Assembly (NCBI GenBank): GCA_933207985.1
Contig: OW240915.1
Coordinates: 108,118,643 to 108,182,642, forward strand
DNA from: Pelobates cultripes
Lineage: Eukaryota; Chordata; Amphibia; Anura; Pelobatidae
Length of the DNA stretch: 64,000 nucleotides
Direction of reading: 5' to 3'
The notes beneath the pieces are model-generated. The model was not told where the DNA came from. It saw only the letters and a list, made by a program, of their open reading frames with translations, and ran no database searches. Shown one piece after another: positions 31,292-43,909 of the stretch. Each line of letters opens with the position of its first letter. Position 1 is the first letter of the stretch. Position numbers and translations under genes: made by a program.

Positions 31292-31877
31292 TTAAAGGGA
31301 CACTATAGTCACCTGAACAACTTTAGCTTAATGAAGCAGTTTTGGTGTATAGAACATGCCCCTGCAGCCTCACCGCTCAATCCTCTGCCATTTAGGAGTT
31401 AAATGCCTTTGTTTATGAACCCTTGTCACACCTCCCTGCATGTGACTTGCACAGCTTTCCATAAACATTTCCTGTAAAGGGAGCCCTATTTGGTTTGGCA
31501 CAGTAAAGGGAGCCCTATTTGGTATATTGCAAGTTCTGTTTAATTAAGATTGTCTTATCCCCTGCTATGTTAATAGCTTGCTAGACCCTGCAAGAGCCTC
31601 CTGTATGTAATTAAAGTTCAATTTAGAGATTGAGATACAATTATTTAAGGTAATTTACATCTGTTTGAAAGTGAAACCAGTTTTTTTTTTTTTTTTTTCA
31701 TGCAGGCTCTGTCAATCATAGCCAGGGGAGGTGTGGCTAGGGCTGCATAAACAGAAACAAAGTGATTTAACTCCTAAATGGCAGTGAATTGAGCAGTGAA
31801 ATTGTAGGGGAATTATCTATACACTAAAACTGCTTTATTTAGCTAAAGTAATTTAGGTGACTATAGTGTTCCTTTAA
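31292..31877. mobile_element. T2/Kolobok-like MITE, TCCTAAATGGCAG subfamily
   Basis: TTAA flanks (31292-31295, 31874-31877). Ends AAAGGGACACTATAGTCACC and GTGACTATAGTGTTCCTTTA are inverted. ATTTAGGAGTTAAAT and ATTTAACTCCTAAAT lie symmetrically inside. A related copy sits at 45034-45561. Confidence 0.85.
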
Positions 31878-32317
31878 TTTCAAGTCATTATTGTCAATGC
31901 AGTCAAATGCAACATTGCCTTGTAGAAAACGCATAGTCGAGCTTGCATATATGAGGCATCGAGTCAGTCATTGAAAGCACAAATATATAGATCACTTCAA
32001 ACACATCGTGGAAAAAAAATACATGGTTGCACATCAAAAGTTCCTTCATTAGCTGTGACTCTCCCAGATTTGAGTTTGCACAGTAAGTACTCAAACAAAT
32101 CTGCAAAAATCTTGATGATCTCAGTCAGGGAGATGGTAATACATACCTATTTAAGGGCAACACTGAAATAGGTAGGCAAACTTTGGAATTTTTTTGTGGA
32201 ACAGACACATCAGATTCCTCAAGCTATAGATAATTACCGTATTTATCGGCGTATAACACGCACCTCATTTTAAGAAGGAAATTTCAGGGAAAAAAACCCT
32301 TAAATTTCAAATAAAGA

Positions 32318-32716
32318 ACTTCTTACCCCCTTCTTACTCCCCCCTCCCCCTCTTCTTACCCCCCTTTCTTACTCCCCCCTCCCCCTCTTCTTACTCCCCC
32401 CTCCCCTCTTCTTACTTCCCTCCCCTCTTACCCCCTTCTTACTCTCCTCCCCTCCCCCCCCCTTCTCCTACCCCCCTCCCCCTCTTACACCCCCCCTTTC
32501 TTACTCCCCCTCCTACCCCCCCTCCCTCTTCTTACCCCTTTCTTGCTCCACCCTCCCTCTTAGCCCTCCCTCCCCCCCTCCCCTCCTCTTCTTAGTCCCC
32601 CTCCCCTCTTCTTACCCCCCCTCCCCCTCTATTTACCCCTTCTTACCCCTCCCCCCTCTTCTTACTTCCCCCCCCTCTTCTTACTCTCCCCCCACTCTCG
32701 TCTTACCCCCTCCCCT
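32318..32716. repeat. C/T-rich low-complexity tract
   Basis: Irregular CCCCCTCTTCTTACTCC-like units with no fixed period. Confidence 0.85.
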
Positions 32717-32717
32717 G

Positions 32718-32932
32718 TAGCGTGGCCGAGCTGCTCTGCTGTCCGCGGTGGCCGGCCGGAGTGATAGGAAGGTGCACGCTCAGTGTGCACCTTCCTGTCA
32801 GTCCGACCGGGTACAGGAAACAGAAACTCCTGTTCCGCGCGGAGCAGCTCTGCCACGTTACAGGGGAGGGGAGGTGAGAACCAACTGCAGCCGCCTGACC
32901 GCTCTTGACAGAGCGCTCAGGCGGCCGCAGCA
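32718..32932. repeat. Palindromic modules A and B, second copy
   Basis: Module A (32718-32866): GCGTGGCCGAGCTGCTCTG pairs with CGGAGCAGCTCTGCCACGTT around GCACGCTCAGTGTGC. Module B (32882-32932): GCAGCCGCCTGACCGCTCT pairs with AGAGCGCTCAGGCGGCCGC. Order and spacing match 7378-7679. Confidence 0.8.
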
Positions 32933-33021
32933 TTTAAAGGGCCAGCGTATAACACGCACCCATAATTTGCCCCCTATATTCAGGGAGAAAAAGTGCGTGT
33001 TATACGCCGATAAATACGGTA

Positions 33022-34868
33022 CCTGCAATAAATTGGTTATTAGCAGCATTTGAAGAATCTAATAAAGGTGTTTTGTAGATTTCTAAAACAGTTTTTAATG
33101 GTTGAAGAAAGTATCACTGAGCTTGTTTGTTTGTCTAATATTTGGGTCCTAGTGGAGAAAAAAAAAAGGATTAATTAAAAACTGCTCATCTATACCATGC
33201 TGTAAAAAGTTGAGTCAAGACTGAATATCCCTCTGTCTGTGCGTTTGTAAACCACTGCTGTTCAAAATACTTTCCCTATATTGAGTACAAAACAAAAAAG
33301 AAGCAATTTTCATACTTTGTAAATAAATTATGTTTCAAGATTGTTACCCAATATCACAGCACATAGACTACAATATCTGTAGATGCTAAAAGTCATATAT
33401 TCAGCTGGGAAAATCTTTCAATGTGTTAGAACAAGTAATTACCGTAATCAATTTAATACTGGAAGTGAGAAATCATTGTTCTTTCTGGTTCTGGCTAAAT
33501 CTAGAAAGAAATACATAAACTGTGTTGGAACACACACAAACACTAACTAAAACCACCTGTCTATAGTTAAAAAGTTAAGAATTTAATCACATCATCCCAT
33601 ATCTCTCAACTTTGTCCATCTGTCCTCCATCTGTTGTGGAGGTGGCAGACAAGGCGGAAGGTTGCCCAGAGGATTGGCTCTCCCCATGAAAGGGTTGGTT
33701 CCACCCATAAAGTGGTTGGACTTCCCCTATAGTTGGTGATCAAGCTAACTGACATCCCCCTTCAAGGCCATGCACCGAGTTCTATGGTGTGTTCCCAGAT
33801 TTAAGAATGCAAGATAAATTCCTTTTTTTTTTTTTTTTTTTTTGCTGTGACAGGATCCCAAACTCTGTCACAGTCCCTGGAAAATGTTGTCTTTTGGCTC
33901 TTTTTTGCCATCCACTACTACTTCAAAGTACCCCACATTTGGTGGGTCCTAACCTGATTTTAACATGGAAGGCAATCTTTATTTTAGGAGATTATGTTTT
34001 TAAGTAGGCTTCTAGAATTAAAGTAAAAAAAACAACAAATGTTGACAATCCCCCTTTTCAACCTAGAACAATCATTCTTGTTGTTACTAGGCAGTTTCAA
34101 GTGACGTGCTTCTAATAGATGAGCATTGTGGACACAATCAGAGAGAGACCCTGCAGAGAGGTATGGGAAAGATTAAGGAATGTGTGTGCAAGAACAAGTC
34201 ATATGGATGGTACACAGGTAGTCTTAACTTGCAACTGCACTCCCAAAACAGCACTTGCAAGTAGGAAAGGTTATGCAATCAAGATTGGCATGCTGCGTGT
34301 GTGCGCACACAAAAGTTGGATAAAATTGTCATCTGGAAACAAACTTTCTGCGTGCGTGACTGACTGACTGACTGTAGCTGTAAATGGAGCTCCACTTGGG
34401 TAATAAAATCAATGTATATAGGAACTTGCAGCATTTCAAGATCAATCGCTGCTCAGACAAGGGTTTTTCTTTTTAATTTAAAACACAAATTGGTCTGCTA
34501 AGTGAAGAAAACAAAAGTGATTACCTTTTGTAATTTTCTTTTTTCAGTCTACTTTTTTTTCCTGTGTATTTAAATTTGTATTAGTTTTAGATAGTATTTT
34601 GACTTCCTGACCTACATTTTAAAATTATATCCAGCTCTCTCATAATAATCATTCCACTTTTACTGCCATAGCATCACAGGAGGCTGATTTTTCAATTAAC
34701 TTTTACCAAGTAACAAGACTATTTTTTCTCTTGTTTTTTGTTTGTTTGTTTTTTTATAAAGAAAATGAGTTACAATGTGAAGGTGTACTATTATTTTCAC
34801 ACAAAATGTCACAAAAGAGAACAGAAATAAGAATGAGATGGATAGAAAAAAGAATGAGAGGAACAATT
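33022..34868. other. Unassigned sequence
   Basis: About 1.8 kb without recognised elements. There is a T run near 33823-33843 and a short TGAC tandem near 34358-34373. Frames at 34119-34367 and 34731-35078 lack domains. No gene is seen. Confidence 0.45.
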
Positions 34869-37498
34869 CATTTTTATTTTTTTTTATTTTTTTTAGAATT
34901 ATTTATATATGGTTCATTTTGTGTATTTCAGTGGGTGGGATGTGGGTTACAGAAGAGAAAGAAGGGGATGGGTGGGGGGGAAAGGGTAATGCACAGTTTT
35001 TCTTTTTACATTCACACGATCACCCGTTACATATGCGGAGGTAATAATAGCTTGTGTTGTACATATTTGTTTCTTTAAAAAAAAAAAAAAAAAAAAATCG
35101 TAATGTTTTGTTCAGTTGTCCTAGAGAGCTAGGTTCTACAGTTTTCTAGGCTACTCCGAGGGTTTATTTGTATAGGCCCTGCCTTCTTTCCGGTTGTATA
35201 AACGAAATATGTAAGAGATTGTTAGGCCACGTGTTGTTCTCTCTCTGTCATGTTGCTCTGTCATGTAAGGGGAAGATGCGAACATTTCCCTCGGTTCTGC
35301 AGAGTTGTGGGCCCTATGGGGCGTCCGTTATTCCCTGGGGGTGTTGGTGTTATGGTCATGCTTTTCCCTGTTTTCGGTATATATTTGTGGTGGTGGTGTT
35401 GTCGGCTTCCTGGTATGAGTCTATTAGCCTTCAGAGTGTCGTTATCCTGGAGCCTAGTGGTTAGTTTGCTCTTAGTGTTTTGTTGTTATAGGGTTTCGTG
35501 TGTTTTGGGTGTGTGCGTCAGGTGGTTCTGATGCCTGATGATGAGTTTTGATGCCTGTTGTTCCTGTACAGGAGCAGGGAGGTGGTGCAGTGGGGAGGTG
35601 GTGCAGAGAGTGGGTCGAGAGATAGGGTTCCAGGGGTGTGGGGGTCCGTGGATGGGTAGTTGGGGTACTCCGCCGCATGGTGCCCCAGCCCGGTGGGTAG
35701 GGCAGGGTGAGGTGATGTTTGGGCTTAAGGGGAGCTATGTTGGGTATATGTTCTTTAGAACTAGTTAAGAATGTATTTGGGGTGTTTGCTTCTGTGCAAG
35801 TTGTGTTTGTATTTAACAGGGTAGGGAGGTGTCTCCTTCTAGCCATGGGTCCCAGACCTTGTGGAAGTGTTTGAGCGTGTCATGGAGTTGGGATGTGAGC
35901 TTTACCATTTGTATGTTATCCTGTATTTTTTTGGTGATGCTCATTTGTGATGATATGCGGGTGGTTGACCACAGTTCCGCTATCGCCCGTCTTGTTGATA
36001 AGGCGATGCATGCACCGAGTTTGTTTTCTGCTCTGGTTAGGTTCCTTAGTGGTTTTGAGAGTAGGAGGGCCCATAGGTCCAATGGGTATGGCTTGTGTAG
36101 AATTTTTGTCAGTAGCATGGTGACGCTGATCCATAGGGGGTTTTATTTTGGGACATGTCCACCAGCAGTGGAGGAATGTCCCTTGTTCTCCACAGAGTTT
36201 CCAGCATGTGCTGGGTGTTGTTTTGTGGATTCATGCTAGGCGTTGGGGTGTGAGGTACCAGCGAAATAGCATCTTGTATGCTTGTTCCGCATGTGTTCCG
36301 CATATTGATTGCGAGGCCGTAGCTTCCCAGATATCTGCCCAGTCTGTGTTATCCTCTGGGGGTCCTAGATCTTTTTCCCAGTCTGCTATGTAAGTTAGTG
36401 TTACTTGGGTGGGGTGGGTTGCCAGGGTCGTGTATAGGTCCGCGATTTGACCTTTTCTAATTGGTTGGTGTGTGCATTCTTTCTCAAAAGAGGTGAGTGT
36501 GGTTGTACCGGCTTGTTGTATTATTGGGGTTGATGCGAAGCTGCGTAACTGAATATATCGGAAGTGGTCACATGTTGTCAGAGTGTCCTCGTCTTTGATT
36601 TCCAAGTATTTTATTACCGCGTTGTTTTGTTACAAGTTGTTGAGTCTCACGATGTCACTTTGGTCGAAGTGGGCAGTGGGTAAGCCCTGGTGGGAATAGT
36701 TTGGTCCGCCATATCGGGGTCATTGGGAAGAGGAACGAGGACAGTTCATATTTGTCCTGTAGTTTGTCCCAAAGGTCCAGGGAATGTGTGATGGCTGGGT
36801 TGGTTGGGGGTGGTAGGGGGCGGTGTGGTTTGGGGACCCACATGTGTAGGGATGGATGGTCTTTTCCAAAGATTATGTGTTCGAGGTCTACCCATCTTTT
36901 GGTTTGTGGTGGGGCGTGCCAGTGTTGGATCTGGGCTAATTGCACTGCTGCGTAGTAGTGTGTGAAGTTCGGTAGCCCTAGGCCTCCGTGTTGTTTGGGG
37001 ACATAAAGTGTGGTTCTGCTGACTCGGGGCTTGCGGCCATTCCATATAAATTTATCGACCGCCGTTTGTAGGGTTTTGAGATCTGCTTTGTGGGGTGGGA
37101 TGGGCAGCGTTTGAAAGAGTTATAGCAATCGGGGGGGTAGGTTCATTTTTACAGACGCTACCCGACCCAGCCAGGACACTCCCAGTGTCGTCCACCTTTG
37201 CAGGTTGGCATGTGCTATGCGTAATAACTGGGTGTAGTTCTTCGCGTATATAGTGGTTCAGTCAGCTAGTAGCTGTATTCCCAAGTATGTTATGGCTGAT
37301 GGGCATATTCGGAATGGGTATCTATTTTTTATGCTGGTTAGTTGTGAGTCAGAGAGTTGAATTGGCAGGATTTCCGATTTTGCTGAATTCAGCTTATATC
37401 CTGCGACCAGTACGTATTCATGTATGGTATCTAGGAGGGATTCTAATGATTGGTCTTGGTTGGTATCGTCCGCATAGGCAGACACAGTGTATGGTTCG

Positions 37499-38919
37499 CA
37501 GTGGCGTACACATGACCCATGGGGCCCCGGTGCAAAAATTGATCCGTGGCCCCCCCCCCCGCACGCGGGCCGGGCCGCAACACATAGCGGTGGGCACCGG
37601 TATGTACGCCAGTGCATGCAGATGCACACACACTTAAAGGACCACTCTAGGCACCCAGACCACTTCAGCTTAATGAAGTGGTCTGGGTGCCAGGTCCAGC
37701 TAGGGTTAACCCATTTTTTCATAAACATAGGAGTTTCAGAGAAACTGCTATGTTTATCAATGGGTTAAGCCTTCCCCTATTTCCTCTAGTGGCTGTCTCA
37801 TTGACAGCCACTAGAGGCGCTTGCGTGCTTCTCACTGTGATTTTCACAGTGAGAGCACGCCAGCGTCCATAGGAAAGCATTATGAATGCTTTCCTGTGTG
37901 ACCGGCTGAATGCGCGCGCAGCTCTTGCCGCGCGTGCGCATACAGCCGACGGGGAGGAGAAGAGGAGGATCGGAGGAGGAGAGCTCTCCGCCCAGCGCTG
38001 GAAAAAGGTAAGTTTTACCCCTTTTCCCCTTTCCAGAGCTGGGCGGGAGGTGATCCCTGAGGGTGGGGGCACCAGTGTTAGTGTCTGTGTTAGTGTGAGT
38101 GTTAGAGTGAGTGTGTGTGTCTGCTAGTGAGTGTCAGTGAGTGTTACTGTGTGTGTTAGTGAGTCTGTTTGATGTCTGTTAGTGTGTGTGTTAGTGAGTC
38201 TGTTTGATGTCTGTTAGTGAGTGTGTGTTTGTCAATGAGAGTGTATGTCTGTCGCTGACTGTGTCTCTGTCAGTAAATGTGTGTCTCTGTTAGCTAGTGT
38301 GTATGCGTCTGTAAGTGTGTGTGTGTCTTCAGCACTTACCTTTCTCCAGCGCCGGACTCCCTTGGCGCTGGGGATCCCTCAGCCTCTCAGCTCTGAATGC
38401 GACCGCGCACGCATTCAAACCGCCCATAGGAAAGCATTACTCAATGCTTTCCTATGGACGTTCAGTGTGCTCCTCTAGCGGCTGTCAGTGAGACAGCCAC
38501 TAGAGGCTGGATTAACCCTCCGTGAAACATAGCAGTTTCTCTGAAACTGCTATGTTTTCAGCTGCAGGGTTAAAACTAGAGGGAACTGACACCCAGACAA
38601 CTTCATTGAGCTGATGTGATCTGGGTGTCTGTAGTGGTCCTTTAAAGATGACGTCATCTTCCGGCTCCGGTATCAGGGCGGTGCGCGAGGGAGCTGAAGA
38701 GGAAGCACTGAGTGCTCCCTCGCCCGCCTGCCTGCCCGACCGGCCACCCGCCTTCCGGGTGTCAGCAGGGCCAGCCTCGGGGGGCCCTGGCGTGGCCGCC
38801 TCCTGGGCCCCCCAGGGGAAGAGGCTGGCCCTGTGGCTACATACCGGGTCGTAGGGGCGGCCGGGCCCCCTGGTGTGCCGGGCCCGGTCGCAGCCGCAAC
38901 CCTGGTATGTACGCCACTG
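37499..38919. mobile_element. hAT element with perfect ATGGTTCG target duplication
   Basis: It starts CAGTGGCGTACA and ends TGTACGCCACTG, flanked by ATGGTTCG at 37491-37498 and 38920-38927. It lies next to the YADD-coding part of the L1 ORF2. It holds a T2 foldback (37634-38645) and GC-rich arms with a small GAGCACTGAGTGCTC hairpin, but no transposase. The ends resemble the 5645-7777 element. Confidence 0.9.
37634..38645. mobile_element. T2-like foldback element with TGTG spacer
   Basis: TTAA flanks (37634-37637, 38642-38645). The left arm (to about 38073) and right arm (from about 38334) are long imperfect inverted repeats, e.g. CACTAGAGGCGCTTGCGTGC against the mirrored block near 38480-38505. 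Between them is a TGTGTTAGTGAGTGT-type degenerate tandem (38075-38330). Twice the usual T2 size here. Confidence 0.75.
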
Positions 38920-41714
38920 ATGGTTCGCCTCTGATAGTTACTCTTCAACGCGAGGACTGGTGCGAATTGCTTGGAGTAGGAGCTCTAATGATGCGAATGT
39001 AAGGGGCGATAGTGCGAATATAAGGGGCGATAGTGGACAGCCTTGTTGTGTGCCATTCGATATTGGGAATCTAGGTGTGTTGATGTTGGGAAGGAGGAGG
39101 GTTCCTTTGGGGGGGAGTGGTATGTTGCTTGTAGGAACGCAAGAAATGCACTCGGTAAGTTCATATGGCCTAGTGTGCGGTAGAGAAAGGGCCACAGTAG
39201 GCTGTCGAATGCCTTTTTGGTGTCTAGTGAGATCACTGTTGTGGAGATTTTGCGGTGTTGTCAGCCATATGATGTCTATGTTTCTGTGTGTATTGTCTGA
39301 TGCTTGTCTGTTGGGGATGAAGCCCACTTCTTCTGGGTGTATTAGTTTGTCTAGGTATGGGTTGATTCTATTGGCCATCATCTTGATCATAATTTTGAGA
39401 TCCACGTTTAGTAGGGAGATGGGTCTGTAGTGTTCGGGTTCCGTGAGGTCCTTGTTGGGTTTAGGGAGCAGGCAGATATTTGCCATTGTCATGTCGGGTG
39501 GCAAATGGTCTCCTCTTAGGGTAACATTGAATACTGCGCAGAGGTGTTTGAGGAGTAAGGGGCTGAACTCTTTGTAGTAAAGTGCAGTATATCTGTCTGG
39601 GCCTGTGCTTTTGTTAGATTTGCAGGCCCCAAGGGCTATCGCCATTTCTTCTACTGTCTTCTCTGCTTCGGTTTGGCGACTTGAGATAGGGTAGGTAGTG
39701 TTATACGTTGGAGGTAGTTATCTATATGTTCACAGTAGGCGGTGGTTTCTTGGCGGAGCTGTGGTGAGTGATTGTACAGGGATTCGAAGTATTGTTGGAA
39801 TGTATCGCCTATTTGTTCGGGTGAGTCACTGAGTGAGCCTGTCCTTGTGCGTATGGATGATATTTTTTTGGCTTCCATGCGTTTTTTGAGCCGTCGGGCT
39901 TACATGGTGTCGGCTTTATTGGCTGTTTCATAATATTTCTGTTTGTTCCACATTAGGGCTTTGGTCGTGTCCGTGTGCATGAGTCTTTTAAGGAGATCTC
40001 TGGTGGCGTTTAGTTTGCGCAGTGTATTTGGCTGTGGGTCGCGTTTATGGCTAGTTTCTAGTTTTCGCAGCTCAGTCAGCGTCTCTGTGATTTGCTGTGG
40101 TTTTTTTTTTTTTTGTGGGCTGAAGCTAAGCTAATGAGGGTGCCTCTGATAACTCTTTTGTGTGCAGCCCATAGTGTTGTCGGTAAGGTTGCGGAAAGTG
40201 TGTTAGTGTCAAAATATTCTTTGATGGCTTCAGCGACTGTGAGCTTAATCTGGGTGTCGTGGAGGAGCAGCGGGTTCAGTTTCCATGACCATGGTCGTTT
40301 TAAGTCAGGGAGGCGGATGATGAGTGATATGTCGGCGTGGTCTGACCACGAGATGGTGTCTATGTTGGTGCTAGATACTTGGGGTAGTAAAATTGGGGAG
40401 ATTAAAAAGTGGTCTATGCGTGAGTATGAGGTGTGTGGGTGCGAATAGAAGGTGTAGTCCCGGGTAGATAGGTGTTGTGCTCTCCATATGTCGACTAGCG
40501 TTTGTGTGGTTAGGAATTGGGCGAAGTAGGTGTCGTTTCGGGAGGGTTGTGGGACGTCTGCCCCCCCGCGATGATCTATCAATGGCTGGAATGTGTGCGG
40601 CATTGCAGTCGCCACCTATTATCAGGCGTTTGCCTGCGTAGGCCTGTAAGTGTGTGGCGTATTGTTGCCAGAACGTGCCGTTTGGGGTGGTTGGGGCGTA
40701 TACTGAGCTTATGGCATATGGAGTTGTGCCTATTTTCCCGTCTATTGTGACGTAGCGTCCTTGGGGTCCGTTAAGGGGCATGTGGATTTCATTATAATTG
40801 CGACCCCTTTGGTTTTAGTGTCCAGGGAATTGGACAGGTAACTCTGTTTATAATAGCGGTTGGTGAGGGGAAACGATCGTGTGGTTGTGAAGTGAGTTTC
40901 TTGCAGGAGTAGTATGTCTACGTGTTGCCTATGTGCCCAGCGTAGTAGTCCATGTCTTTTAAGGGGTGTGTTCAGGCCCTTGGTATTGATGGAGATGCAT
41001 TTCAGGGAGAGGGGCATTGTGATGGTCATTATACTGGGTTGAGTCCGGTGTTAGCTATGGAGTATAGTGTGTTGGCGGGTGGTGGGTGGGGTGGCAGTTG
41101 GGCTTGGGCGCAGACTGGGGCTCCGTGCTGCGGCGATGGGTTGAAAGGAAGAGGTTATGGAGTTGGAGTGGTGGTGGGGGGAGGGGAGAGGAAAAGGGTA
41201 GGGTAGTAGTTCTCTATGTGGGGGGCCCTAGAGGGCCGAGCTACTGGTCTTACTTGTTGCCAGTAGGTGGTGGAGTGGTTCGCCTGACCGCTCCTAAGGT
41301 GTGAGGGATTAGATTAGGAAGTGTGTTGGTAGGTAGTGGCGGGTAGCCAGAGTTGCATGCAGACACTTTGTTTGTCAGTGCAATTCCTCATGGGGGTGTG
41401 TTCTGTTTGTTCTGTGTGTGAGTTATTGGTGTCTGTGGCATCGCCCTGCCCCCTCCCCTCCTCGAAGGTAGGGGGGTCCGGAGGGAGCAGGGAGAGGCTT
41501 TATGTTTACATTGCATAAGGGTGTAGGGTGTGTGTGAGTACTGTACCCAGTATTGTCTGTTGGTGGATGAGTTTGGTTCGCTCCAATGGGTGATGAGTCT
41601 TAGTGTGTCTGCCTCCTTTTTTGTCAGTCTTCGTTGTCTCTTGGGGGTTGTGGTGTGTAGCTTCCAATTGAGTCTTCTTGTCCCTATGCGGGATAGATGT
41701 AGGTCAAGTGTTAA

Positions 41715-42070
41715 ACCATGATAAGCATTAACATATCAAATTGTGTGCCGTCGAGTAGCATTACAATGTCAATACAGTTGTGTTCCCATTGTGTTATACA
41801 TTATACATAAATCGTAAGTAACATTAACCTATCAGACTTTGTACCAGCGACCAGCATTACAATGCCAATTCTATTGTGTTCCGACTTTGTTTTATGTTGT
41901 ACGTAAACAGTAATACGCATTGTATCTTCAAATAGCATTATAATGTCAGTTCTGTTGTGTTCCCACTGTGTTTTGTGTTATATCTAGGCAGAAATAAGCG
42001 TTATCACTTCAAAGTGTGTACCTTCAGGTAGCGTTTAAATGTCAATTCTGCTGTGTTCCTGCTGTGTTAA
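41715..42070. repeat. Tandem repeat, unit about 90-97 bp, nearly four copies
   Basis: Units carry AGCATTACAATGTCAAT, TTGTGTTCCCATTGTG and TAAGCATTA-like words with moderate divergence, starting near 41755, 41852, 41933 and 42030. The location between L1 ORF1 and ORF2 is unusual. Confidence 0.7.
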
Positions 42071-42175
42071 GAGTGCTTTTTTTTTTTTTCCTTTTGAAGT
42101 AATTTCAATTAATTATTTTTTTTCCTCTGTTTGTTGTTTCATTTCTCGGGTGCATGGAGTTTTCCCTGGGGTTCA

Positions 42176-42177
<2 letters not shown>

Positions 42178-42222
<45 letters not shown>
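42178..42222. repeat. (TA)n microsatellite
   Basis: About 22 TA dinucleotides, followed by TTTATTTTATTTATTATTTTTT, which could be the 3' tail of a separate minus-strand LINE. Confidence 0.9.
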
Positions 42223-42229
<7 letters not shown>

Positions 42230-42892
42230 TTATTTATTATTTTTTACACTTGTATAGAGCGAGGGTTTACATTTCAGGTTTGCAGTACATTGTGGTATTC
42301 TGCAGGTAGAGCCTTAGGGTAATGATGTCGCTTGTGTGTCCAGGGTAGGGAGTTCGCCCACCTTGTGGAGGCAGGTGCAGTGGGCATTAAGGGCTCATTC
42401 CTGCCTTGCCTACCCCTGCCTGGGTGGGCACTGTCAGTACTTTATCTTATGGGATCGAAGGTTTGCCTTGTGTGGTGAGCATTTCCCTATTTCGATTTAT
42501 TTATGGGGTCTGGTTTGCTCTGGACCTCCTGAGGATGGGGGGAGGTTCTACTCCACCTTTGGTGGTTATCTCTGGGGGTGGGAGGTTGAGGGGGCTAACG
42601 ATGGACATGGCTCCCCTTATTTGTCGATATAGATGTGAGAGGGATATGTGTGTTATGTTTTCAGTGTGTAGCGCGCTTGTATGTGTATATGTGGTATGTA
42701 CATAGGAATTAAACATGCATGCAACAGAATTACAGGAATAAATACAGGTTAGCAATGTGAGTAACTATATCTTAGCTGATTTTCTGGCGGTGGCAGTGCT
42801 GTGCGCTGTCGGGTATGTGAGAGTCTTTGGCGTGCTGTGTGTCAGTGTCCATGGAGGCGTAAGCGAATGCAGTCCATGTCAGGAAATGAGAG

Positions 42893-43909
42893 TCATGAAG
42901 TTCTGGGCGTGCGGTGTCGGTCTGCAGGCTGGCATTGGTTAGTTCTGGTTGGCAGGGTTTGGATCTCCTGTCGGTGAGTGGTGTCGTTGATGGTCCGCCT
43001 CAGCTCTTCTAGGTGGAGGTGTTCGGGCCGCGCTGGATGCCTCTCTGTCGTTGGTGTCTGCGTGGGGTAGGCCCAGCCTCTCTGCAAAGCTGCTTGTCTC
43101 TGCGATGTCGTGGAGTGTATATATTTGGTTATTTCTTCGCACCGTTAGTCTAAAAGGGTGCCCCCACGAGTATCGGATCTGTCTCCGCGTGAGTTCCTGG
43201 GCAAGTGGACGCAGATCTCTTCACTTTCACAGGGTGCTGGGGGCCAAGTCTTGGAAGAAAAGGACTTGGTGTCCCTCTATTTGGAGGGGTGTGTCCTGTG
43301 CGGCTCTCATTATGGCTGCTTTGATGTGGTAGTAGTGGAGCCGCACAATCACATCTCGTGGCCTTGTCATTCCAGGAGTGGGGGCCTGTAGTGCCCTGTG
43401 GGCGCGATCCAGTAAAAGCTCGGCTGGAGGTGCTTCCGGGAGCAGAAGGTTTCCCTGATGGTGGACGAGAGGGACTCCATATCGATGGTTTCAGGTATGC
43501 CCCTTATTCTTATATTATTTCGTCTTGACCTATTATTTAGGTCTTCTTGGGCGTCCTCTAGATGTTTCACCTGGTCCCTAAGGTCTTGCTCGTGGGTGTT
43601 TGCTCTAGATGTGGTGACGTCCATTTTGCTTTCCAGGGTGCTGGTGCGTTGCACGAGATCCGTGAGGCCTGCCCGTAGGGGAGCCAGGTGCTTAGTAAAT
43701 TCCGCCGACATGTTTGCTTTAATTTCGTGCTGCAAGCCGCGGAGCTCATCTTTTGTGATGGGGTTCGTGTTTTGGTGACTTATGTCACTAGCTGTGGAGT
43801 CAGAGTCATATTCTCTATTGTCTTCGGCCCGCTGTTCCTCCTCCGTTTTGCGGCTATGGCAGATCGGAGCCACGGCGGACCCCTGTTTTGATTTGCGTCC
43901 TCCGCCCAT
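42893..43909 (-). pseudogene. L1-like ORF1, broken
   Basis: The 180-codon frame from 43909 starts MGGGRKSKQGSA and has a charged segment with SDSTASD. A coiled coil (about residues 60-130, LAPLRAGLTDLVQRTSTLES, QVKHLEDAQEDLNN) follows, then RSRRNNIRIRGIPETID, the start of the RNA-recognition fold. After a frame change near 43370 the C-terminal part continues to about 42893 (LHDIAETSSFAERLGLPHAD). It is the RNA-binding chaperone of L1-type LINEs, inactive here because of frame breaks. Confidence 0.85.

Larger units (their letters stand above)
32235..33021. mobile_element. TIR element with TACCGTATTTATCGGCG ends
   Basis: TACCGTATTTATCGGCGTAT at 32235 is exactly mirrored at 33002-33021, and the match continues as AACACGCAC. 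A second GCGTATAACACGCACC lies inverted inside the right end (32946-32961). The interior has a C/T-rich degenerate tract (32318-32716) and the palindromic modules shared with 5645-7777. No open transposase frame. Target duplication is unclear, so the superfamily is open. Confidence 0.75.
35813..41029 (-). pseudogene. L1-like ORF2, endonuclease plus reverse transcriptase, broken
   Basis: It starts LKCISINTKGLNTPLKRHGL and DILLLQETHF (endonuclease), then IGGDCNAAH and YSRIDHFLIS. The reverse transcriptase follows with STGPDRYTALYYKEF, PEHYRPISLLNVDLKI, EEVGFIPNRQ, SLDTKKAFDSLLWPFLYRTL and the YADDT box (about 37463-37490), just beyond the inserted hAT element. SEILPI and ITYLGIQLL come next, then a C-terminal cysteine/histidine region around NTQHMLETLWRT. 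Frame changes are frequent and stops occur. Such proteins nick DNA and prime reverse transcription of LINE RNA in the nucleus; this copy cannot. Confidence 0.9.

Noticed and set aside
34119..34367. 82-codon frame with CNCTPK and RVCAHKSW motifs
   Set aside because: No recognisable domain, no splice signals in the right phase, and single short length; could be chance.
37491..38927. Independent host gene inside the L1 (frames at 38648-39002)
   Set aside because: These GC-rich frames lie in the arms of a hAT element with perfect target duplication; they are non-coding.
38960..39430. 156-codon plus-strand frame
   Set aside because: Lies opposite the L1 reverse transcriptase, whose motifs read on the minus strand; no independent domain.
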